Translations under genes and position numbers: made by a program
Source of the DNA: Ruminococcaceae bacterium UBA1405
GTDB lineage: Bacteria > Bacillota > Clostridia > Oscillospirales > Ruminococcaceae
Assembly (NCBI GenBank): GCA_002305685.1
Contig: DBQB01000021.1
Location: forward strand, 879-16,821
DNA length: 15,943 nucleotides
Reading direction: 5' to 3'
The notes under the pieces: generated by a model
Told to the model about the DNA's origin: nothing
Databases searched by the model: none
What the model saw: only the letters and a program-made list of their open reading frames with translations
Shown: piece by piece, positions 1 through 6,082 of the stretch
How the letters are laid out: each line of letters starts with the position of its first letter
Numbering within the stretch: the stretch's first letter is position 1

Positions 1-240
1 GTTGGCGATGAGATTCACCGCCTTCGTGACCAAAAGCAAAAGCTGCAGGTTGAAAATGCCAACCGTGATGAACTTAAAAAACGCATTACTGATATGAGCA
101 CATTCCTAAAGAAGCAGTCCACCGCCCTCGCCGAATACGATGAACAGTTAGTCCGGCGGCTGATTGAGAAGGTCACTGTCTACGAGGATAAGTTTACTGT
201 GGAGTTCAAGTCTGGTGTGACGGTGGATGTGGAGGAATAG
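1..240 (+). CDS. Large serine recombinase, C-terminal fragment (cut by window edge)
   Basis: The frame is open from base 1 to a TAG at 238-240 and gives the last 79 residues of a protein. The fragment begins with a charged helical stretch (EIHRLRDQKQKLQVEN, then DELKKRITDM) typical of the coiled-coil part of large serine recombinases. It ends with RRLIEKVTVYEDKFTVEFKSG, the usual C-terminal beta-strand signature of recombinases from clostridial integrative elements. Family knowledge: these enzymes cut and rejoin DNA at att sites through a serine in an N-terminal domain, which lies outside this window. The gene points towards the TIR-caspase island and rlmD, and such recombinases often lie at the edge of their element. 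Family call is good; the type of element is unknown. Confidence 0.75.
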   Translation, partial: VGDEIHRLRDQKQKLQVENANRDELKKRITDMSTFLKKQSTALAEYDEQLVRRLIEKVTVYEDKFTVEFKSGVTVDVEE

Positions 241-254
241 AGCAAAGCATATTG

Positions 255-292
255 AACAGAGCACTCTATGTAAAATTGTAGAGTGCTCTGTT
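255..292. terminator. Perfect hairpin between convergent recombinase and caspase genes
   Basis: A perfect 14-bp inverted repeat (AACAGAGCACTCTA at 255-268, TAGAGTGCTCTGTT at 279-292, 10-nt loop) lies between the stop codons of two convergent genes (240 and 301). The T-run is weak on both sides, but the position fits a shared bidirectional terminator. Confidence 0.6.
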
Positions 293-300
293 ATTTATGC

Positions 301-1269
301 TTAAATACGTTTTTCGTTAGTTAATCTCCAATAATGCCACCCTAAAGCAGTAAGCTTGCAGCTTTTTGACTCCATTGCTGCAAAATACATATGGTCTGCT
401 CCAACAGGTTCAACCAAACCCACACTAGCAAATTTTTGTAACTCCTTAAAAATCTCAACATGGGAAGGATCTGCATAAGGTTGTTTTACTTCATGTTCAA
501 TAGTGGGATCGTTTGTAAATTCGTATGAAGGGTCTAATGCTAGTTGTGTATCTGGTGATGGGAAATATTTTATTATCTTTCGAAGGATTTCCTTTGGTAC
601 GGCGGGGCGAATAACACGCAAGGGTAAAAATTGTGAAATGTTTGTTTTGAATACAGGACGTTGTTCCCATGGCCCTAGAGCCTGATCAATATATGAATAT
701 ACACTTCCTGGTGTAATACTTCCCGTAATGTCTGCAGCACCCCCTCTTAATGCTTCTAACAATAACGTGGTAAATACACCATGACCACAAAGCTCGACAG
801 ATGATTCATCCTTTTTACTTGCCGTAAGTATAGTTACTCCTTCACCGATAAAAGCCTGGTTACCACCGATAATAGAAGGAGAACCAAATGCTCCAGAATA
901 ACAACAATCTAATATAATTACCTTATTAGTGGCTTGTGAATCGTTTGCCATCTTTAAGATATCATCCATTGACACACCATAATCGTTGGCAGTAAAGTCT
1001 GGAGTTACTATGTAACTACTATTTCCATCTGTGTATCCATGACCAGAAAAATAAAATAAGGCTACGTCATTTTTCCCTTTGAACAACTCAGATATTAATC
1101 CTCTTAACTCTCCTTTTGTTGCCACATCAGTTTTTAACAATGTTCCAAAATTTGGCGATCCATCTCCGTTTGATTCTATTAAACTTGCAACCGCGATGGC
1201 GTCATTTATACATCCATTCAACGGTGCTGATGGATAATCGTTTATTCCAACGACTAAAGCTTTACGCAT
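301..1269 (-). CDS. Caspase-like protease (peptidase C14), predicted TIR-activated Thoeris effector
   Basis: A 322-residue protein. The N-terminal ~215 residues form a caspase/metacaspase-type domain: beta strand MRKALVVGINDY, then FYFSGHG with catalytic His77, then IILDCCYSG with catalytic Cys123 (Cys122 precedes it), then ITILTAS-like strand and GVFTTLLLEAL helix. There is no signal peptide or membrane segment, so it should act in the cytoplasm. Residues ~240-322 look like a small winged-helix-type domain (VEIFKELQKFASVGLVEP, then KSCKLTALGWHYW), which could be the sensing or regulatory part; this is inference. The start is supported by AAGGAGG at 1286-1280, 10 nt from the ATG and adjoining the stop of the TIR gene, so the two are probably translationally coupled. 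In TIR-caspase (type IV) Thoeris the protease is activated by a TIR-made cyclic ADP-ribose isomer and degrades cell proteins to stop phage. Its assignment here rests on the pairing and intact motifs. Confidence 0.85.
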   Translation of the reverse strand: MRKALVVGINDYPSAPLNGCINDAIAVASLIESNGDGSPNFGTLLKTDVATKGELRGLISELFKGKNDVALFYFSGHGYTDGNSSYIVTPDFTANDYGVSMDDILKMANDSQATNKVIILDCCYSGAFGSPSIIGGNQAFIGEGVTILTASKKDESSVELCGHGVFTTLLLEALRGGAADITGSITPGSVYSYIDQALGPWEQRPVFKTNISQFLPLRVIRPAVPKEILRKIIKYFPSPDTQLALDPSYEFTNDPTIEHEVKQPYADPSHVEIFKELQKFASVGLVEPVGADHMYFAAMESKSCKLTALGWHYWRLTNEKRI

Positions 1270-1286
1270 TCTTTATCAACCTCCTT

Positions 1287-1667
1287 CTATAGAGTATCGA
1301 GCCAGTTTGCAATATTATCCCATGTCCAATTTACAATACGTACTCCATCAAGTTCAACAGGCAAAGTTGCTGGGCGATCATCACTATGCCCCCAAATACC
1401 ACGTCGAGGGATTTCTTCTTCCTTAGCGCATTTGATTTCCCAGAGTTGTCCATCAGCCTTTTTGGTGTTTTTGGTTACAATTATTAATACTCCGTCACAT
1501 CCTTTTATTTTTGTTCGGCATTTTGTTTTCCATGCAGAATCCCAAGGCTCTTTAACGGACATATCAATGAATTCAAAAGGACTTTTATTATTTTTTGCTT
1601 GTCCCACCAAAAAATCACGTAAATTTGCATCCTCAACTGCAAAACTTATAAATATTCTTTTACTCAT
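1287..1667 (-). CDS. thsB: Small TIR-domain protein, ThsB-like (Thoeris signal producer)
   Basis: A 126-residue protein that is essentially a single TIR-like domain. It starts with the strand MSKRIFISFAVEDANLRDFL, has the middle strand CDGVLIIVTKNT, and then LWEIKCA, where Glu77 sits where the NADase glutamate of TIR enzymes is expected. WGHSDDRPATLP and the terminal VNWTWDNIANWLDTL helix resemble the MTH538/DUF1863 TIR-like branch used by Thoeris ThsB. Known role: on phage infection ThsB proteins convert NAD into a cyclic ADP-ribose-type messenger. Here the partner directly downstream (17-nt gap) is a caspase-like protease, the arrangement of type IV Thoeris, whose messenger is N7-cADPR. The ATG is preceded by AAAGGAG at 1680-1674. 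The gene is AT-rich compared with rlmD, consistent with acquisition. Substrate and product are inferred from the neighbour, not seen. Confidence 0.82.
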   Translation of the reverse strand: MSKRIFISFAVEDANLRDFLVGQAKNNKSPFEFIDMSVKEPWDSAWKTKCRTKIKGCDGVLIIVTKNTKKADGQLWEIKCAKEEEIPRRGIWGHSDDRPATLPVELDGVRIVNWTWDNIANWLDTL

Positions 1668-1753
1668 AAGTAACTCCTTTCAAATATAAAAATTCTGTTA
1701 GTTGATACGGTAACAATGCTTAATACCACCTCCAATATAATAGAATTAAACAT
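1664..1753 (-). CDS. Possible 29-residue hydrophobic leader peptide overlapping the TIR start
   Basis: An ATG at 1753-1751 opens a 29-codon frame whose TGA (1666-1664) overlaps the TIR ATG (1667-1665) in an ATGA arrangement. The peptide begins MFNSIILEVVLSIVTV and is hydrophobic in its first half. Against it: the only strong ribosome site upstream (AGGAGG at 1780-1775) is 21 nt away, too far for normal initiation, and the frame is short enough to arise by chance in AT-rich DNA. Listed because the overlap could couple translation to the TIR gene. Confidence 0.22.
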   Translation of the reverse strand: MFNSIILEVVLSIVTVSTNRIFIFERSYL

Positions 1754-1819
1754 TATTCATATGTAAGTTATCATCCTCCTTTTTTAAAGTAATAAATATA
1801 AATAAAAATCGAATATTCA

Positions 1820-1844
1820 GCGACAAGCTAATTACACGCGACAA
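1820..1844. repeat. Two direct copies of GCGACAA in the gap between TIR and exonuclease genes
   Basis: GCGACAA occurs at 1820-1826 and 1838-1844, offset 18 bp, in the AT-rich gap (1668-1917) between the exonuclease stop and the TIR start. No clear terminator for the exonuclease gene is visible here. A weak promoter-like arrangement on the minus strand (TTGTCG near 1826, AT-rich -10 region near 1805) would fit transcription of the TIR-caspase operon. The repeats might be a regulator site or leftover of a mobile-element end. Confidence 0.35.
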
Positions 1845-1917
1845 AATTGAAAAAATCTAACCTATTACATGCTTAACTCATAACCAAGCTTTACCTATGA
1901 ATGCATTTATCTCTGAG

Positions 1918-2874
1918 CTATTCTTTATTGTATGTTATCATGTCGTAAAATACATTCTCTGATATGATTTCAATATCGAATCCTGCCAGTTTTAACTGCT
2001 CAGCTTTTTTCTGCTTTGTACTTTTCCCGCCCTTAATAGTAGTGCAATAGTCATAATTTCCGAGCACAAGATAATTAGTATTTTTATTAACTCCATCGCC
2101 GCATTTTCCACCATTATCCACGACAATCTGCATTGCTTCTTTTCGTGTCATTCGTTCCAGTGTTCCAGTAAATACAAATACTTTTGCATAAATAGGCGAA
2201 GTCTCATCAAACTCATTCGTTGATGCCTGAATATCTTTCGCAGAAAACGTATTTTTTGTCGGTAGGATCGACTTAATGTCAATACCATTGTCCTCCATAT
2301 ATTGTTTCATATATAGATAGCAGCGGTTAGTCTGTTCAGCGTCTGCTAAAGCTCGATGCTCAATGGTATCGCTAACACAAAAACGATCAATAAGGTCGCA
2401 AAGTCTATGATGCCTTTCCTGTGGAAACAATCTCCGACTCAAACGCATTGTATCGATAAAATTATTTTTAAATGGTTTATGTAATATTTCGATGCAGGTA
2501 TCATAAATAAAGTTAATATCAAAATTCACGTTATGCCCAATGACAATGCTGTCACCAATAAAATCGAGAAACTTCTGCAAGACATTGTTAATGTCAGGAG
2601 CAGTTGAAAGCATTTCATTCGTTATTCCCGTCAGCTCTGTGATAAAATCATCAATTTCATATCCGGGATTCACAAGTGAAGAGAAGCGATCGACAACCAC
2701 ACTATCTTCTACACGTAATGCGCCAAATTCAATAATATCATTCCATTGCGGATCAAGTCCTGTTGTTTCTAAATCAATGACCGTGTAACTGCTAGGAAGC
2801 AAGAGAAGGCTAATGCCTTTTTCATCTCTTGAGACTTTTTCTGCCGAAAACCCTAAGCTTATAGTTATAACCAT
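1918..2874 (-). CDS. DnaQ-like DEDDh 3'-5' exonuclease fused to a BRCT domain
   Basis: A 318-residue protein. Residues ~30-195 are a DEDDh exonuclease like the proofreading epsilon subunit of DNA polymerase III: VIDLETTG (Asp34, Glu36), IGHNVNFD (Asp119) and EHRALADA (His173, Asp178), so the metal site looks complete. Residues ~228-315 are a BRCT domain like that of NAD-dependent DNA ligase: KVFVFTGTLERMTRKEA, then GKSTKQKKAEQL and a final IEIISENVFY strand-helix. BRCT domains bind DNA ends or partner proteins, so this is likely a DNA repair or end-processing nuclease in the cytoplasm. The ATG has an excellent AAAGGAGG (2890-2883) 8 nt upstream. It is on the same strand as the TIR-caspase pair, 250 nt upstream of the TIR start. 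Whether it belongs to that defence unit is unknown. Confidence 0.85.
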   Translation of the reverse strand: MVITISLGFSAEKVSRDEKGISLLLLPSSYTVIDLETTGLDPQWNDIIEFGALRVEDSVVVDRFSSLVNPGYEIDDFITELTGITNEMLSTAPDINNVLQKFLDFIGDSIVIGHNVNFDINFIYDTCIEILHKPFKNNFIDTMRLSRRLFPQERHHRLCDLIDRFCVSDTIEHRALADAEQTNRCYLYMKQYMEDNGIDIKSILPTKNTFSAKDIQASTNEFDETSPIYAKVFVFTGTLERMTRKEAMQIVVDNGGKCGDGVNKNTNYLVLGNYDYCTTIKGGKSTKQKKAEQLKLAGFDIEIISENVFYDMITYNKE

Positions 2875-2944
2875 TTTGCTGACCTCCTTTATAGGCTATT
2901 TGGTTTTTAGATTTTGTAATGGGATTTTTTTGAAAATCCATACT

Positions 2945-3064
2945 ACATCCAACCCGACCACTCAGGCCTCAAAAAAATCCGAAAAAACATCTAAATCGTC
3001 CACTCGCGATGGCTGACATCTAACCTGTACACTCACCGAGCACTGACATCTAACCTGACCACTT
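2945..3064. repeat. Four degenerate 20-bp direct repeats, possible insertion-sequence end remnant
   Basis: In the gene-free stretch 2891-3183, a 20-bp motif of form ACATCYAACCYGnnCACTYA occurs at 2945-2964, 3015-3034 and 3045-3064, with a weaker copy at 2987-3006 (ACATCTAAATCGTCCACTCG). Copies at 3015 and 3045 share CTGACATCTAACCTG exactly. Spacings are 42, 28 and 30 bp. Multiple short repeats at an element end are a known feature of IS21-type insertion sequences; a multi-site operator is the alternative. No transposase gene is visible. The rest of the gap holds a 7-bp hairpin at 2922-2939 and no convincing gene. Confidence 0.6.
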
Positions 3065-3183
3065 AACTATCAAATACGGCCATTTGGACTAATTCCCGCG
3101 AAGCGAAAAATTCTCGTTCTCGGTTGGTGGGTTTCATAGCCATATGTGCTAAAAGTATTGATTTATAAGGCTTTTTTATACAC

Positions 3184-4551
3184 TCACATCTCCACTCTTG
3201 ACATCAATGTAACGCACTCAACGTGTCCCGTCCTGGGAAACATATCCACCCCTTTGACCCGCTGAACGAAATACCCCTGACGCTGGAATTCCTTGCAGTC
3301 CCTGGCCATGGTAGCGGGGTTGCAGGAGACCATCACAACCCGGGAAGGGGACATGGAAACCACCGCGTCGATGACCTGTTGGTCACAGCCTTTGCGGGGA
3401 GGGTCCAGCACCACCACGTCGGGACGGATGCCCTGTTCGGCCAGACGGGAAGCGGCCTCCCCAGCATCGGCGCAGAAGAATTCGGCGTTGGCAATACCGC
3501 TGCGGGCGGCATTTTTTTTGGCATTTTCCACTGCCTGGGGTACGATTTCCACCCCGATGAGCTTTTGACAGCGCTGTGCCATCGAAAGCCCGATGGTGCC
3601 GGCGCCGCAGAACAGATCCAGCAGCGTCTCGGTGCCGGTGAGGGCGGCAAATTCCGCGGCAATGCCGTAAAGGTTTTCGGCGGAATCGTGGTTGACCTGG
3701 TAGAAGGAAAGGGGAGAAAGCTCCACCTCCACCCCGCAAAGGATATCCCGGATGGTATCCTTCCCCCAAAGGGTAACACACTTTTGTCCCAAAATGGTGT
3801 TCCCCGGTTTTGTGTTGAGGTTCAGGACAATGCCCACAATCTGAGGAAACGCCTGGGTCAGACGCTGCACCAGCGCCTGATGATGGGGAAGCTGTTTGCC
3901 GTTGATCACCAGGCAGACAAGAATCTCCCCGGTGGTCTCTCCGCGGCGCAGATACAGGTGCCGCACCAGCCCTTTTTTGGTGGTCTCGTTGTAAGCGGGG
4001 AGTTTTGACTCTACCAGAAACTCCCGGACACACGCTGCAATCTGAGAAAAGATTTCCGGTTGCAGCAGACAGTCTTGTGCGTCAATGATGCGGTGGGAGC
4101 GGTTGGCATAAAATCCCAGATGATAGTTTCCATCGGCGTCCTGACCGATGGGGTACTGGGCCTTATTGCGGTACCGGTTTTGGGCGGGAGAGGGGGAGAA
4201 AGGCTCCAAGGGCAGATGGATATCTCCCAACCGGCTGAGACAATCCTGGACCCAGCCGTTTTTGATCTGGCATTCCGCTTCGTAGGAGAGGTGGCGCAGC
4301 GAGCACCCCCCGCACAGATGGGATATGGGGCACTGGGACTCGATGCGGTCGGGAGAAGGGGTTAACAGTTTTTCCAGCCGGCCGAAGGCATAGCTTTTGA
4401 GAACCTTGACGATTTTAATCTCCGCCACATCTCCGGGCGCAGTATTGGGTACAAAGACGGCAAAGCGTTCTTCCCCCAGGTGGCCGACGCCGTTTCCCTC
4501 ACTGGTCAAACCGGTGATTTGGATGGTGGCTGTTTGGTTTTTCTGTAGCAT
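3184..4551 (-). CDS. rlmD: 23S rRNA (uracil-C5)-methyltransferase, RlmD/RlmCD type
   Basis: A 455-residue protein, normal length for the family. An N-terminal TRAM RNA-binding domain (residues ~5-62) is followed by a [4Fe-4S] ligand set, Cys74, Cys80, Cys83 (CPISHLCGGC) and Cys161 (DAQDCLLQP). The C-terminal SAM-dependent domain has FYQVN near 283, LLDLFCGAGTIGLSMA (310-325) for SAM binding, VVLDPPRKG (380-388), the catalytic cysteine Cys410 in VMVSCNPAT, and the HVE general base Glu445. It methylates C5 of uridine in 23S rRNA (U1939, and possibly U747 as in the dual-site Gram-positive enzymes). The ribosome site is weak (AAAGG). The gene is GC-richer than its neighbours on both sides and looks like the resident gene next to an island; its 3' end faces the recombinase-containing block. 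Confidence 0.93.
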   Translation of the reverse strand: MLQKNQTATIQITGLTSEGNGVGHLGEERFAVFVPNTAPGDVAEIKIVKVLKSYAFGRLEKLLTPSPDRIESQCPISHLCGGCSLRHLSYEAECQIKNGWVQDCLSRLGDIHLPLEPFSPSPAQNRYRNKAQYPIGQDADGNYHLGFYANRSHRIIDAQDCLLQPEIFSQIAACVREFLVESKLPAYNETTKKGLVRHLYLRRGETTGEILVCLVINGKQLPHHQALVQRLTQAFPQIVGIVLNLNTKPGNTILGQKCVTLWGKDTIRDILCGVEVELSPLSFYQVNHDSAENLYGIAAEFAALTGTETLLDLFCGAGTIGLSMAQRCQKLIGVEIVPQAVENAKKNAARSGIANAEFFCADAGEAASRLAEQGIRPDVVVLDPPRKGCDQQVIDAVVSMSPSRVVMVSCNPATMARDCKEFQRQGYFVQRVKGVDMFPRTGHVECVTLMSRVEM

Positions 4552-4599
4552 GGCATGACCTTTCTTTATAGAATAAAATATTTGCGTGAAGCTTCTGAT

Positions 4600-5154
4600 T
4601 TATTGTTTATGATAAAAAATTAACATACTTAGTTCCGCAGTCTCATTTCCGACATTGTGATATGTGTGCGGAACATTTGCAAGGAATCGGATAGAATCAC
4701 CCTTGGTAAGATAAAAACTCTCACCGGCAACTACAATCTCAACTTCACCAGAAAATACAGTGATATATTCCTCAGAGCCGTTTAAATGAGGTTGTGCAGA
4801 TAACATCCCCTCTGGCTTTATTACAATACGGTAGGTTTCAAATAATGTTTTTTCATCAAATGCAAAAATGGGATAGTTCAAGTATTTCCCATCATCTTCT
4901 TTTAAAGGTGTTTGTTCTGTCAATCGAATGACGCTCACCTCATCGGCCTTTTTTTCTACCAGTGAAGTGAAAGATACTTTGTAGCCGTTGGCGATTTTCC
5001 AAAGTACGGAGATAGTCGGATTTACATCTCCTTTTTCAATCTGTGCAAGCATACTTCTTGAAACACCTGTCAATTCAGCAGCGGCGTCTAAAGTTAACTT
5101 CTTTTGTTCTCTAATTGATTTTATATTGACGGAAACCACGCTTGTAACATCCAT
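4600..5154 (-). CDS. XRE-family regulator with C-terminal cupin domain
   Basis: A 184-residue protein from the ATG at 5154-5152, chosen because AGGAG (5166-5162) lies 7 nt upstream; an in-frame TTG further up (5184) would start before this ribosome site. Residues ~8-65 are a Cro/C1-type helix-turn-helix (IREQKKLTLDAAAELTGVSR, then MLAQIEKGDVNPTISVLWKI). Residues ~110-180 are a small cupin barrel (PHLNGSEEYITVFSGEVEIV, then KGDSIRFLANVPHTYHNV). XRE-cupin proteins commonly repress an adjacent transporter and sense a small ligand through the cupin. This gene is divergent from a LysE-type exporter, with a perfect palindrome between them, so it probably controls that exporter and itself. AT-rich like its partner. 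Ligand unknown. Confidence 0.88.
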   Translation of the reverse strand: MDVTSVVSVNIKSIREQKKLTLDAAAELTGVSRSMLAQIEKGDVNPTISVLWKIANGYKVSFTSLVEKKADEVSVIRLTEQTPLKEDDGKYLNYPIFAFDEKTLFETYRIVIKPEGMLSAQPHLNGSEEYITVFSGEVEIVVAGESFYLTKGDSIRFLANVPHTYHNVGNETAELSMLIFYHKQ

Positions 5155-5177
5155 AGGAAAACTCCTTTTGAATTCTA

Positions 5178-5206
5178 TTGACAATATAATGCACTAGAAG
5201 TACAAT
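5178..5206 (+). promoter_or_regulatory. Consensus sigma-A promoter for the LysE exporter
   Basis: TTGACA at 5178-5183, a 17-bp spacer, and TACAAT at 5201-5206; predicted start of transcription near 5213, immediately before the palindrome at 5214-5235. The match is near-perfect, so control is likely by repression. Confidence 0.75.
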
Positions 5207-5213
5207 ATAAAAG

Positions 5214-5235
5214 AAATTCCAATATATTGGAATTT
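5214..5235. promoter_or_regulatory. Perfect 22-bp palindrome, likely operator of the XRE-cupin regulator
   Basis: The left arm AAATTCCAATA (5214-5224) is exactly mirrored by TATTGGAATTT (5225-5235). It sits at about +1 to +22 of the LysE promoter, where a bound repressor would block the start of transcription. It also lies upstream of the divergent regulator, allowing autoregulation. Confidence 0.7.
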
Positions 5236-5274
5236 TGAATTTTATCTTAGCATTAAAACTGGAGGGTGTCAATT

Positions 5275-5859
5275 ATGTTTAACTGGTTTTCGTTTTTAAC
5301 CTATGCCATTGTTACGGCAATAACACCAGGGCCAAACAATATTATGTCCATGTCTAACGGAAGCCGAAAAGGGTTTATCGCTGCTTTACCATTTAACATT
5401 GGGATTGGAGTAGGGTTTTCTATTGTAATGTTGTTTTGTACTGCTTTTTGTAGCATATTATCTTCTCTCATTCCGAGAATTAAAATGCCTATGTTGGTTA
5501 TCGGTGCAGGATATATGCTATATCTTGCGTGGGGATTTTTTCGCGGCAATGATGATATCAAGGAAAATTATTCTTATAGCAGTTTTATCTCGGGATTAAT
5601 GTTACAATTTATTAACCCTAAAATTTATATCTACTGCATTATGTCCATGGAGGCGTATATACTTCCTTATTATCATGGTCAGACGCTACCGCTCATTGGA
5701 TTTGCATTGTTGCTTGCCTTCATTGGCTTTGTGTTTACATTGTGTTGGTCGGCCTTTGGTTCTGTATTCAAACGCATGTTTTCTAAGCACGCAAAAGTTA
5801 TCAATATAATTATGTCTTTATTGCTGGTATATTGTGCTGTCTCGTTGTTTTTGGCTTAA
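5275..5859 (+). CDS. LysE/RhtB-family amino-acid exporter
   Basis: A 194-residue membrane protein. The ATG at 5275 is 9 nt after GGAGG (5261-5265); a GTG at 5266 would touch that site and is rejected. It has the family hallmark ITPGPNNIMSMSNGSRKG near residues 16-33 and about six hydrophobic segments, including ALPFNIGIGVGFSIVMLF, MLVIGAGYMLYLAWGFF and the terminal IIMSLLLVYCAVSLFLA. LysE-type proteins export amino acids or related small molecules using the proton gradient. The exact substrate cannot be read from sequence. It is transcribed from its own near-consensus promoter with a palindromic operator and ends at a strong terminator, so gene plus divergent regulator form a self-contained AT-rich module inserted between rlmD and the ABC operon. 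Confidence 0.9.
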   Translation: MFNWFSFLTYAIVTAITPGPNNIMSMSNGSRKGFIAALPFNIGIGVGFSIVMLFCTAFCSILSSLIPRIKMPMLVIGAGYMLYLAWGFFRGNDDIKENYSYSSFISGLMLQFINPKIYIYCIMSMEAYILPYYHGQTLPLIGFALLLAFIGFVFTLCWSAFGSVFKRMFSKHAKVINIIMSLLLVYCAVSLFLA

Positions 5860-5881
5860 CATTTGGCGCTATAAAACTTTC

Positions 5882-5914
5882 AAGGTGATACCGTTTGTGG
5901 GTATCACCTTTTTT
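5882..5914 (+). terminator. Intrinsic terminator after the LysE exporter
   Basis: An 11-bp perfect stem (AAGGTGATACC at 5882-5892, GGTATCACCTT at 5900-5910) with a 7-nt loop and a run of T to 5914. Confidence 0.92.
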
Positions 5915-5940
5915 CTTACCAGTATATTTGATAGATGGTC

Positions 5941-5992
5941 TTGTTTCAAACGATTTTTTAACGCTACAGTAGGTACTATATTCTCTGTACCT
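5941..5992 (+). promoter_or_regulatory. Candidate promoter and inverted-repeat operator for the ABC transporter operon
   Basis: A weak promoter candidate (TTGTTT at 5941-5946, 18 bp, TACAGT at 5965-5970) is followed at once by an inverted repeat AGGTAC (5971-5976), spacer TATATTCTCT, GTACCT (5987-5992). Nearly the same sequence recurs at 9255-9274 before the phosphodiesterase gene, which supports a regulator site. The promoter itself is uncertain. Confidence 0.4.
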
Positions 5993-6039
5993 GTTTACAA
6001 ATCATTTTCTTAACTCTTACCAGTCCATGATATCCGAAA

Positions 6040-6076
6040 GTCCCCGTTTTGTATAAGATATTGTTCGAAAGGGGAC
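6040..6076 (+). promoter_or_regulatory. Possible hairpin masking the ribosome site of the first permease
   Basis: GTCCCC (6040-6045) can pair with GGGGAC (6071-6076), which is part of the purine-rich ribosome site AAAGGGGA (6068-6075) of the permease starting at 6083. The loop is long (25 nt), so the structure may be weak. If formed it would reduce translation. Confidence 0.3.
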
Positions 6077-6082
6077 GACACA

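Noticed and set aside
255..292. Hairpin after the recombinase as a CRISPR repeat or attachment site
   Set aside because: Only one copy exists, with no spacers. The position between two convergent stop codons fits a terminator better.
3063..3143. Minus-strand 26-codon frame beginning MAMKPTNREREFFASREL between rlmD and the repeat array
   Set aside because: No ribosome site, no recognised family, and its stop falls inside the repeat. It could be a gene remnant cut by an insertion, but there is not enough to call it.
3223..4008. 261-residue plus-strand frame inside rlmD
   Set aside because: Antisense shadow of a conserved methyltransferase; no ribosome site or family.
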